From an uncultured Collinsella sp. (lineage in GTDB: Bacteria; Actinomycetota; Coriobacteriia; Coriobacteriales; Coriobacteriaceae): a stretch of DNA of 6,701 bases. This document shows, in pieces, positions 1 through 5,639 of the stretch. The position numbers and the translations under genes were made by a program. Below the pieces are notes generated by a model. That model did not search any database. It was not told the DNA's origin and was given only the letters and a program-made list of their open reading frames with translations. The stretch is taken from positions 1-6,701 of the forward strand of contig CABTZM010000118.1 in NCBI GenBank assembly GCA_902489295.1. Direction: 5' to 3'. Every line of letters starts with the position of its first letter. Position 1 is the first letter of the stretch.

Positions 1-184
1 CACCGACATCAACATCATCGACACCGCCGAGTTCGCGATCCCCGGCCTTGACGACGAGTTCCGCGTCATCGTGTCTCCGTGGATCCTCTCCTCGCTGATT
101 ACCGATCGCCTTGCCGCTTACTACGAGACGGTCACCAAGCACAACCTCAACTACCGTCGTTACTATCACCAGTTCGACTACTAA
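1..184 (+). CDS. SIS-domain sugar-phosphate isomerase/deglycase, C-terminal fragment (FrlB/AgaS-like)
   Basis: This is the 3' end of a gene whose 5' part lies outside the window; the frame starts at base 2 and leaves 60 residues before TAA at 182-184. The fragment begins TDINIIDTAEF and ends YRRYYHQFDY. An I-D-x-A-E strand, a hydrophobic helix and a terminal R-R-Y-Y-x4-Y tail is how I recall FrlB (fructoselysine-6-phosphate deglycase) and related SIS proteins ending. Family members act in the cytoplasm on phosphorylated amino sugars or Amadori compounds. The catalytic SIS domains are not visible, so the substrate cannot be read from this piece. The next gene is a FrlC-like epimerase, which favours a fructosamine-type pathway. 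AgaS-like or glucoselysine-6-phosphate deglycases are alternatives. I am fairly sure of the SIS family and less sure of FrlB itself. Confidence 0.65.
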   Translation, partial: TDINIIDTAEFAIPGLDDEFRVIVSPWILSSLITDRLAAYYETVTKHNLNYRRYYHQFDY

Positions 185-207
185 GAGCAAATAACGTTTA
201 TGTAATT

Positions 208-243
208 GGGCCCCGCTCCTATATGGAACGGGGCCTCGTTTAG
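208..243 (+). terminator. Hairpin terminator, possibly leaky, after the SIS gene
   Basis: GGCCCCG (209-215) pairs with CGGGGCC (229-235). After one C-A mismatch, TCC (217-219) pairs with GGA (225-227), closing a TATAT loop (220-224). G208 and T236 can add a wobble pair. The 3' tail is TCGTTTA, a weak T-tract. The hairpin ends about 10 bases before the ribosome binding site of the next gene. It could fully separate the two genes or only lower expression of the epimerase relative to the SIS gene. I see no convincing promoter between it and the epimerase. Confidence 0.6.
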
Positions 244-257
244 GTTGGAGAGTAATT

Positions 258-1094
258 ATGAGCTACCCCCTGCTTGCCGTCATGAATATCAGCCATCGTT
301 ATTTTGACCTTGAGGAATTCTTTTCTTCGGCAGCGGCCTCGGGCTACACGTGTTGCGAGCTTTGGACCGGGGCGATGCATCTGTATGTTGATTGCCATGG
401 ATACGATTCGCTCGAGCAGGTGCGGGAGCTGTCACAGCGGTATGGCGTTCGGATTGTGGGGCTTTGTCCCGAACAGAACAACCCCAAGCCGTGGAATATT
501 GCGGCGCGTGGGAATGAGGCGCGCGCCCGCACGCTCGCGTACTTTAAGAACGTTGTGGATATCGCGGCGGAACTTGGAGCCGAGCAGGTCATGGTCTCGA
601 GCGGCTGGGCATTTTTGAACGAGCCGATCGAGGACGCGTGGGGTCGCAGCGCCTCGATGCTGCGTGCGATTGCCGAGCATGCGGGAGAACGCGGCGTGCG
701 ACTGGTGCTCGAGGCCCTACAGCCGGTTGAGTCGATGATCGTGAACTCGGCGGCCGATACGAAGCGCATGATCGAGGCAGTTGATCATCCGGCGCTTAAG
801 GCATGTCTGGATTTGGGCGCTATGGCGGTGGCGGGGGATACCATCGACGATTATTTCGATCTGCTTGGCGATGATGTCGCCCACGTGCATTTTGTCGATG
901 TTGCGGCAGACGGCACGACGCATCTTGCCTGGGGGGACGGCGACCGCGATATGCGCGCCGACCTGGATAGGCTGATGGCGCGCGGCTATCGCGGAGTTGT
1001 TTCGGCCGAGACCTATGACTGGCGCTATTTCGCCAATCCTGCGGCGGCCGACGCTCAGGTTATGGCGGAGTACCGACGCGCGATTGGCGCCTAG
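258..1094 (+). CDS. Sugar epimerase/isomerase, AP endonuclease family 2 TIM barrel (FrlC-like)
   Basis: A 278-residue protein of the xylose-isomerase-like TIM-barrel family, close to the length of E. coli FrlC (fructoselysine 3-epimerase). The layout resembles FrlC as I recall it: G-Y-x3-E-L-W near residues 29-36, P-E-Q at 71-73, W-G-R at 128-130, L-V-L-E-A-L at 149-154, and R-G-Y-R-G at 242-246. Expected metal ligands are Glu152 (VLEAL), Asp185 (CLDLG), His211 (HVHFVD) and Glu251 (SAET), all present. The likely role is epimerising a ketose or ketosamine before phosphorylation or deglycation. The start at 258 has GGAG at 247-250, seven bases upstream. It follows the SIS gene and precedes the his operon, with which it has no obvious functional link. 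Codon use is less strictly G/C-ending than in the his genes, especially at the 5' end. The family is secure; the substrate is inferred from the neighbour. Tagatose/psicose-type epimerases are the alternative. Confidence 0.75.
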   Translation: MSYPLLAVMNISHRYFDLEEFFSSAAASGYTCCELWTGAMHLYVDCHGYDSLEQVRELSQRYGVRIVGLCPEQNNPKPWNIAARGNEARARTLAYFKNVVDIAAELGAEQVMVSSGWAFLNEPIEDAWGRSASMLRAIAEHAGERGVRLVLEALQPVESMIVNSAADTKRMIEAVDHPALKACLDLGAMAVAGDTIDDYFDLLGDDVAHVHFVDVAADGTTHLAWGDGDRDMRADLDRLMARGYRGVVSAETYDWRYFANPAAADAQVMAEYRRAIGA

Positions 1095-1175
1095 GTGGGG
1101 TTGGGTTGCGGCAACCTATCCTATGTTTCCAAATGAATACGGTGTGAGCGGCTACGACGGATTTTCCCCGCAAGC

Positions 1176-1193
1176 ACTCTAGTATGCTAAAGT
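1176..1193. promoter_or_regulatory. Imperfect dyad, candidate operator of the his operon
   Basis: ACTCTAGTATGCTAAAGT is an 18-base inverted repeat centred between 1184 and 1185. Seven of nine base pairs are self-complementary; the exceptions are C1179/A1190 and T1183/G1186. Its left half holds a CTAG core, as in E. coli TrpR operators. TrpR-superfamily proteins (YerC type) have been proposed to regulate his genes in Firmicutes, so a regulator of that kind is a reasonable guess, but nothing in the window identifies it. The dyad covers the possible -10 box, a position that suits a repressor. Confidence 0.45.
1183..1188 (+). promoter_or_regulatory. Possible -10 box of the his operon promoter
   Basis: TATGCT matches TATAAT at four of six positions and lies about 75 bases before the hisZG start codon. 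I see no good TTGACA-like -35 box at 16-18 bases upstream; that region reads GATTTTCC. The call rests mainly on its place within the operator-like dyad and ahead of the leader hairpin. It is weak on sequence alone. Confidence 0.25.
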
Positions 1194-1197
1194 ACCC

Positions 1198-1227
1198 AGA
1201 AGACCGGCGGAGCTATGCCGGTCTTCT
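1198..1227 (+). promoter_or_regulatory. Perfect 11-bp leader hairpin upstream of hisZG
   Basis: AGAAGACCGGC (1198-1208) pairs perfectly with GCCGGTCTTCT (1217-1227) around an 8-base loop, GGAGCTAT. The downstream bases, GTTCTATATG, are only moderately T-rich, so it is a poor canonical terminator. If transcription starts just after the TATGCT box, the stem would sit almost at the 5' end of the his mRNA, where it could protect the transcript. It could instead terminate read-through from the epimerase gene, or act as an attenuator. There is no T-box consensus and no His-codon run nearby to support classical attenuation. Confidence 0.6.
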
Positions 1228-1248
1228 GTTCTATATGAAACACAGCAT

Positions 1249-1255
1249 GAGGAGG
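1249..1255 (+). promoter_or_regulatory. Strong ribosome binding site of hisZG
   Basis: GAGGAGG ends 8 bases before ATG 1264. It fixes the start of the fusion protein and contrasts with the absence of any ribosome binding site at the HisZ/HisG junction, where the reading frame simply continues. Confidence 0.8.
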
Positions 1256-1263
1256 CTCATTAG

Positions 1264-2979
1264 ATGACGGCCACACCGTGGGGATTCCGGGACATATTGC
1301 CCGAGGAGGCTCAGGCGCGCGAGGAGATCGCATGTACGGTGAAGGGCTGCTTCAGGGAGCATCATTACCTTCCGGTCGAGACGCCGCTGCTCGAGGACAA
1401 GGGTTCGCTCGAGGAGGGCGGCCGCATTGCGGATACGCCGTTTAAGCTCTTTGATGACGACGGCCGCCTGCTGGTGGTCCGTCCCGACAACACGTTGCCG
1501 ATCGTGCGCTTGGTTTCGACCCGCATGTGCGCTGCCGACCTGCCCCTGCGCCTGCGCTACGAGGCGCCGGTGGTTCGCGAGTGCCAGCGCAATGCCGGTG
1601 GCTCGCGTCAGTTTACGCAACTTGGTTTTGAGCTCATCGGTGTGGGCGACACTGCGGGCGACGTCGAGATCGTCTCGCTGGTAGCCGAGGCCGTGCGCAA
1701 ACTGGCACTTCCCGATGCGCGCATTATCGCGGGCAGCGTGCGTCCGTTTAAGGAGTTACTCGCGGCCTGTGAGGATCGCGAACTGGCTGCCGAGGCATTG
1801 CGTTGTGTGCACGCCAACGACTTCGTGGGCCTCGATGCCCGCGTGGCGGCAAGTGCCGAGCCCGAGGCCGTCAAGGCTGCCATTAGCGAGCTGCCGCGCT
1901 TGCACGGCGGCGCCGAGGTACTCGACCGCGTCGACGCGCTGCTGGCGGCGGCGGGCATTGTCGCGCCGCTCACGCGCGAGCTGCGCGCCCTGGTCGAGGG
2001 CCTGGCTCCCGAGGACGCCCAGGTGCTGTCCTTCGACTTCTCCATCATGAACTCTTTCGATTACTACACGGGTTTGGTCTTTAAGGCCTATGCTGGCGGC
2101 TTGCCCGATCCGGTCGGTTCGGGCGGACGCTACGACTCCATCTTTACCGGTGCATTTGGCGACGGCATCGAGGTGCCGGCGGCGGGTTTCGCCTTTTCGC
2201 TTGAGCGCCTGGAGGCTGCGCGCACCTCGGCCGAGGACGCCGCCTCCGATGGCGATCACGCCGTGGGCCGTGGCGCCGAGGGCCCGCTGCGCATCGCCGT
2301 GCCCAAGGGTTCGCTCAAGGCCGACACGCTCGACGTGCTCGAGGCCGCGGGCTTGGATGTCTCGGAGCTGCGCGATCCCGGTCGTCACCTCATCGTGCGC
2401 GGCCGCGACACACACGCTGGTGAGGGCACGGTCGGCGATATCGAGTATGTCATCGTGCGTCCCAGCGATGCGCCCGCCTTTGTGGGCTGTGGCGGTGCCG
2501 ATTGCGGCATCTGCGGCTGGGACTCGCTTATCGAGGCAGACCTCAACCTGCTGCAGCTGGTTGATCTGGGCTACGGCCTGTGCACCTTTATCGAGGCGGA
2601 GCCCGCGTGGCGCGCCGGCCAGGCCGAGCGCAACTATGCCCGCCGCGGGTCGCTTCGCGTGGCAACTAAGTACCCGCGCATCGCGAGTGCCTGGTATGCC
2701 GAGCGCGGTGTGAATGCCGATATCGTCTCGCTGCACGGCAACATCGAGCTGGGCCCCATTGTCGGCATGACCGATCGCATCGTGGACATTACCGCCACGG
2801 GCGCCACACTGCGTGACAATGACCTGGTCATCACCGGCCGCATCATGGACTGCACGGCCCGCTTCTTTGTCAATCCAGGCGCCGCACGTCTGGATCCGCG
2901 CGTATGCAATCTGGCAGATCGCTTGGCGGCAGCCGTGAAGGACAAGCATTTTGAGCCCGTTGCGGGCTCGGCACAATAG
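1264..2979 (+). CDS. hisZG: HisZ-HisG fusion: ATP phosphoribosyltransferase regulatory and catalytic subunits in one chain
   Basis: A 571-residue protein that condenses ATP with PRPP, the first and feedback-controlled step of histidine synthesis. Residues 1 to about 318 are HisZ, a class II HisRS-like core. It has a motif-2-like stretch at 98-126 (R-Y-E-x-P, then S-R-Q-F-T-Q), S-F-D-Y-Y-T-G at 264-270 and G-S-G-G-R-Y-D at 285-291. The Arg that precedes the DYY motif in true HisRS (R-G-L-D-Y-Y) is Asn263 here, and no anticodon-binding domain is present, which argues for HisZ. Residues 319-341 are an Ala/Asp/Gly-rich linker. Residues 342-571 are short-form HisG, opening LRIAVPKGSLK, with the PRPP-binding region at 490-520 (H-G-N-I-E-L-G-P, then D-I-T-A-T-G-A-T-L). 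In most bacteria with short HisG the two are separate proteins forming a hetero-octamer. Cys409, Cys414 and Cys417 form a cluster I do not expect in HisG. The gene heads the operon. Confidence 0.92.
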   Translation: MTATPWGFRDILPEEAQAREEIACTVKGCFREHHYLPVETPLLEDKGSLEEGGRIADTPFKLFDDDGRLLVVRPDNTLPIVRLVSTRMCAADLPLRLRYEAPVVRECQRNAGGSRQFTQLGFELIGVGDTAGDVEIVSLVAEAVRKLALPDARIIAGSVRPFKELLAACEDRELAAEALRCVHANDFVGLDARVAASAEPEAVKAAISELPRLHGGAEVLDRVDALLAAAGIVAPLTRELRALVEGLAPEDAQVLSFDFSIMNSFDYYTGLVFKAYAGGLPDPVGSGGRYDSIFTGAFGDGIEVPAAGFAFSLERLEAARTSAEDAASDGDHAVGRGAEGPLRIAVPKGSLKADTLDVLEAAGLDVSELRDPGRHLIVRGRDTHAGEGTVGDIEYVIVRPSDAPAFVGCGGADCGICGWDSLIEADLNLLQLVDLGYGLCTFIEAEPAWRAGQAERNYARRGSLRVATKYPRIASAWYAERGVNADIVSLHGNIELGPIVGMTDRIVDITATGATLRDNDLVITGRIMDCTARFFVNPGAARLDPRVCNLADRLAAAVKDKHFEPVAGSAQ

Positions 2980-2997
2980 CGCGAGCACGCAACGGGC
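2953..2997 (+). repeat. Overlapping, mutually exclusive inverted repeats at the end of hisZG
   Basis: GAGCCCG (2953-2959) pairs with CGGGCTC (2963-2969) around a TTG loop. The same left arm, as GCCCGTTGCG (2955-2964), is also perfectly complementary to CGCAACGGGC (2988-2997). The two stems cannot form together. They span the hisZG stop codon (2977-2979) and lie just before the terminator-like hairpin at 3008-3040. The tail lacks a T-tract, so neither stem is a terminator alone. Confidence 0.5.
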
Positions 2998-3007
2998 GCC
3001 CCAACGT

Positions 3008-3052
3008 CCGGGCTGCGGGCTGATTGGCGCCGCCGCCCGGTCTCTCGTTTTT
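3008..3052 (+). terminator. Hairpin plus T-tract in the hisZG-hisD gap, possible attenuator
   Basis: CCGGGC (3008-3013) pairs with GCCCGG (3035-3040). Inside, GCGG (3015-3018) pairs with CCGC (3030-3033) and GC (3019-3020) with GC (3027-3028) around a TGATTG loop. There is one 1x1 mismatch and one bulged G. The tail TCTCTCGTTTTT holds eight T in twelve bases, though the T-run begins several bases after the stem. It fits a partial intrinsic terminator inside the operon, about 33 bases before the hisD start. Confidence 0.45.
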
Positions 3053-3072
3053 CGAACAAGACCTCGACCGAT

Positions 3073-3077
3073 AGGGG
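3073..3077 (+). promoter_or_regulatory. Ribosome binding site that sets the hisD start
   Basis: AGGGG ends 8 bases before ATG 3086. It decides between this start and an in-frame ATG at 2951, which would add 45 non-conserved residues and overlap hisZG. Confidence 0.65.
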
Positions 3078-3085
3078 ATACCGAT

Positions 3086-4522
3086 ATGAAGACTATCAAG
3101 CTTGCTCCCGGTGAGCGCCTCGTTACCAACCAGCTCAACCGTAAGGGCGTGCTGCCGCAAAACATCGTCGACGCCGCCCGCGATATTGTGGCCAACGTGC
3201 GTGCCAACGGCGATGCCGCAGTGCGCGACTATTGCCAGCGCTTTGACGGCGTTGAACTGCAGAGCTTCCGTCTACCGCAAGAGCAGATCGATGCCGCGCC
3301 CGAAGGCCTCGATCCCGCTTTTGTCGCGGCGCTCGAAAAGGCTGCACGCCAGATTCGCGAGTTCCACCAGCGCGAGGTCGAGCAGAGCTGGTTTACCACG
3401 CGCCCGGACGGCACGATGCTCGGCGTTAAGGTGACCCCGCTTGCTGCGGCCGGTATCTACGTGCCGGGCGGTCGTGCACAGTACCCTTCCACCGTGCTTA
3501 TGAACGCCATTCCCGCCAAGGTAGCCGGCGTCAAACGCGTGGTCATGGTAACCCCGCCGCAAAAGGATGGACTGATTAGCCCGTATACGCTCGCGGCCGC
3601 CAAGCTCGGCGGCGTGGACGAGATCTATATGGTGGGCGGCGCCCAGGCCGTGGCCGCGCTGGCGTACGGTACCGAGACCATTCCGCGTGTCGACAAGATT
3701 ACCGGCCCGGGTAACGCCTTTGTCGCCGCTGCCAAGCAGATTGTCTCGGGTGATGTGGGTATCGATATGGTCGCCGGTCCCTCCGAGGTCTGCGTGCTGG
3801 CCGACGCCACGGCCAAGCCCATGGTGGTCGCGGCCGACCTGATGGCCCAGGCTGAGCATGATCCGCTGGCGGCCTGCTATCTGGTGACCTGCGACGAGCA
3901 GTTTGCGCGCGAGGTCGAGGCGGGCATCGACATTCTAGTAGCGCAGTCGCCGCGTGCCGAGATCACACGCGCCTCACTCGATAACGAGGGCACCATCGTG
4001 GTGGCTGCCGATATGGCCGCCGCCGTCGAGGCGGTGAACACCGTGGCGCCCGAGCACCTGGAGCTGCACTGCAAGGATGCGATGGGCCTGCTCGGCGGTA
4101 TTCGCAACGCCGGCGCCATCTTTGTGGGCGCTTGGAGCTCCGAGCCACTCGGCGATTACGTTGCCGGCCCCAACCACACGCTGCCGACCGGCGGCACGGC
4201 CATGTTCTCCAACCCGCTTTCGGTCGAAGAGTTCGTTAAGCGCTCGAGCGTCATTTGCTATACGCCTGAGGGCCTGCTCTCCGACGCTCCCGCCACGCAG
4301 CGCCTGGCCGAGGCCGAGGGTCTGTGGGCACACGCGCTTTCCGCCGCACTGCGCCGCCGCGTGTTGGAGCAGGACGAGGATGCCGTGAGCGCCGAGTCGC
4401 TCGCCGCGGCTGACCTGACCAAGGTCGCCTGGCCGGGCGACGCCGTGGCGACGGTTGCCGATGGCGTGGACCTGGCGGCTGCAAGCGCGGATGGCGCCGG
4501 CGCGACTGGCAAGGAGGCCTAA
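3086..4522 (+). CDS. hisD: Histidinol dehydrogenase
   Basis: Oxidises L-histidinol to L-histidine in two NAD-dependent steps, the last reactions of the pathway. The chosen start gives 478 residues opening MKTIKLAPGE. Expected zinc ligands are Gln255 and His258 (AQAEHD), Asp357 (GDYVAGP) and His416 (LWAHAL). The catalytic pair is Glu323-His324 (VAPEHLEL). The conserved blocks GIYVPGGR (123-130), MVGGAQAVAALAYGT (182-196), KITGPGN (204-210) and AGPSEV (230-235) are intact. The family core ends near residue 427, as expected from the usual length of about 430. The remaining 50 or so residues are an Ala/Asp-rich, low-complexity tail ending TGKEA, with no recognisable domain. hisC follows after one base, so the two are probably translationally coupled; the hisC ribosome binding site lies in the last codons. 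Function is secure; the tail's role is unknown. Confidence 0.95.
   Translation: MKTIKLAPGERLVTNQLNRKGVLPQNIVDAARDIVANVRANGDAAVRDYCQRFDGVELQSFRLPQEQIDAAPEGLDPAFVAALEKAARQIREFHQREVEQSWFTTRPDGTMLGVKVTPLAAAGIYVPGGRAQYPSTVLMNAIPAKVAGVKRVVMVTPPQKDGLISPYTLAAAKLGGVDEIYMVGGAQAVAALAYGTETIPRVDKITGPGNAFVAAAKQIVSGDVGIDMVAGPSEVCVLADATAKPMVVAADLMAQAEHDPLAACYLVTCDEQFAREVEAGIDILVAQSPRAEITRASLDNEGTIVVAADMAAAVEAVNTVAPEHLELHCKDAMGLLGGIRNAGAIFVGAWSSEPLGDYVAGPNHTLPTGGTAMFSNPLSVEEFVKRSSVICYTPEGLLSDAPATQRLAEAEGLWAHALSAALRRRVLEQDEDAVSAESLAAADLTKVAWPGDAVATVADGVDLAAASADGAGATGKEA
4511..4517 (+). promoter_or_regulatory. Ribosome binding site of hisC inside the hisD tail
   Basis: AAGGAGG ends 6 bases before ATG 4524 and encodes part of the last hisD codons. 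It supports this ATG over an in-frame ATG at 4455 that lies deep inside hisD. Confidence 0.8.
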
Positions 4523-4523
4523 T

Positions 4524-5639
4524 ATGGCCGAGCTCACGCCCCGCATGAAGGAGCTCGTCCAGCCCTACTTGGCCGGCATTGAGCCCTACGATCCCAACTT
4601 TACGCCCACACGCATCAACCTTTCGGCCAACGAGAACACCTATCCCGTGCCGGCTGGCGTGCGCGAGGCGGTCGACGCCGCCCTGGCCGCTACGCCGCTC
4701 AACCGCTATCCCGATCCTATGTCCAACGATCTGCGCGACGAGCTGGCCGCTTGGCATGGTGTTGTGCGCGAGAATGTCTGCGTGGGTAACGGCGGTGACG
4801 AGCTGCTCTATAACTACCTGCTGGCGTTTGGCGGCGCTGGGCGGACCCTGCTCAACTGCCCGCCGTGCTTTAGCGAGTACGCGTTCTTTGCGTCGCTCTG
4901 CCAGACCGAGGTGCGTGACGTGTGGCGCGACCCCGCGACCTTTGAGCTCGACCAGACAGCCGTGCTTGCGGCAGCGCCCGAGTGCAACCTGGCAATCGTG
5001 ACCTCGCCCAATAACCCCACGGGCGACGTGGCGCCGCTCGACTTTATCGCGGCGCTGTGCGATGCGTGCCCCGGCATGGTGATGGTCGACGAGGCCTACG
5101 TTGAGTTTGCCGACGATTCGTTTGGCGCGGCCACCACGGCGCAGGGCCTTATCGCCGAGCATCCCAACCTGGTGATTTTACATACGCTGTCCAAGGCGTT
5201 TGGCGCTGCCGGCACGCGTCTGGGCTACGTGATCGCGGCGTCCGAGGTCATCGACGTGTTCGCGGCGATTCGCCAGATCTATTCGGTCAACGTGCTGAGC
5301 CAGGCGGCGGCGCTTGCCTGCGTGCGTGCCCGCGATGCGTACACGCCCGTGGTGGCACAGGTCGCATCCGAGCGCGAGCGCGAGCTGTGCGCCCTGCGCG
5401 CGATGGCTGCCGAGGGTCTGCCCGTGGAGGCGTGGCCGAGCGCGGCGAACTTTGTGCTTGTGCGCACGCCGCATGCCACGCGCGTGCGCGAGCATCTGCG
5501 CGACGAGTATTCGATTTTGGTGCGCGACTTTAGTTACGCGCCGGGGCTCGCGGACTGTCTGCGCATTACCGTAGGCACCCCGCAGGAAAACGACGAGGTG
5601 CTGGCCGCGTTTGCCGTGCTGGTGAAGGAGGAGATCTAG
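4524..5639 (+). CDS. hisC: Histidinol-phosphate aminotransferase
   Basis: A 371-residue, PLP-dependent class I/II aminotransferase that converts imidazole-acetol phosphate plus glutamate to L-histidinol phosphate. Visible family motifs are NENTYP (36-41), GNGGDEL (88-94), a Tyr at 119 that would stack near the cofactor, SPNNPTG (161-167) and DEAYVEF (189-195). Lys224 in TLSKAFG is the expected Schiff-base residue, followed by Arg232 in AGTRLGY. Arg347 in LRITVGTPQEN is the expected substrate carboxylate/phosphate-binding arginine. Length is typical for HisC, with no extension. The start follows the hisD stop by one base, and the stop codon TAG directly abuts the hisB ATG. HisC-type enzymes can also use aromatic amino acids, but the operon position makes the histidine role clear. 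Confidence 0.95.
   Translation: MAELTPRMKELVQPYLAGIEPYDPNFTPTRINLSANENTYPVPAGVREAVDAALAATPLNRYPDPMSNDLRDELAAWHGVVRENVCVGNGGDELLYNYLLAFGGAGRTLLNCPPCFSEYAFFASLCQTEVRDVWRDPATFELDQTAVLAAAPECNLAIVTSPNNPTGDVAPLDFIAALCDACPGMVMVDEAYVEFADDSFGAATTAQGLIAEHPNLVILHTLSKAFGAAGTRLGYVIAASEVIDVFAAIRQIYSVNVLSQAAALACVRARDAYTPVVAQVASERERELCALRAMAAEGLPVEAWPSAANFVLVRTPHATRVREHLRDEYSILVRDFSYAPGLADCLRITVGTPQENDEVLAAFAVLVKEEI
5625..5633 (+). promoter_or_regulatory. Ribosome binding site of hisB inside the hisC 3' end
   Basis: AAGGAGGAG encodes the Lys-Glu-Glu near the HisC C-terminus and lies 6-8 bases before the hisB ATG at 5640. With stop and start codons touching, the two genes are likely translationally coupled. 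Confidence 0.8.

Noticed and set aside
1103..1117. Small hairpin GGTTG-CGG-CAACC after the epimerase gene as a terminator
   Set aside because: Only 5 bp with a 3-base loop and no T-tract follows (TATCCTATG). It is too weak to call.
1095..1263. T-box riboswitch or His-rich leader peptide controlling the his operon
   Set aside because: No T-box consensus (GGTGG with a terminator/antiterminator pair) and no run of His codons in any short frame with a ribosome binding site could be found.
1264..2217. Histidyl-tRNA synthetase as the identity of the N-terminal half
   Set aside because: The anticodon-binding domain is missing, the Arg before the D-Y-Y motif is replaced by Asn263, and the frame continues into HisG. 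HisZ fits better.
2951..3085. An N-terminal extension of hisD from ATG 2951
   Set aside because: The extra 45 residues overlap the hisZG end, run through the hairpin region and match no HisD N-terminus. ATG 3086 has a well-placed AGGGG and gives the usual start.
1756..3207. A 483-codon minus-strand open frame antisense to hisZG
   Set aside because: It is a GC-rich shadow of the real gene: no recognisable domain, His/Arg/Gly-rich composition, and no ribosome binding site. hisZG on the plus strand shows full family motifs.
4455..4523. An earlier hisC start at ATG 4455
   Set aside because: It would overlap hisD by 68 bases and lacks a ribosome binding site; AAGGAGG at 4511-4517 points to ATG 4524.
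4251..5162. Long minus-strand open frame across hisD and hisC
   Set aside because: It is antisense to two motif-complete genes, has a repetitive Arg/Pro-rich C-terminal part, and no family resemblance.
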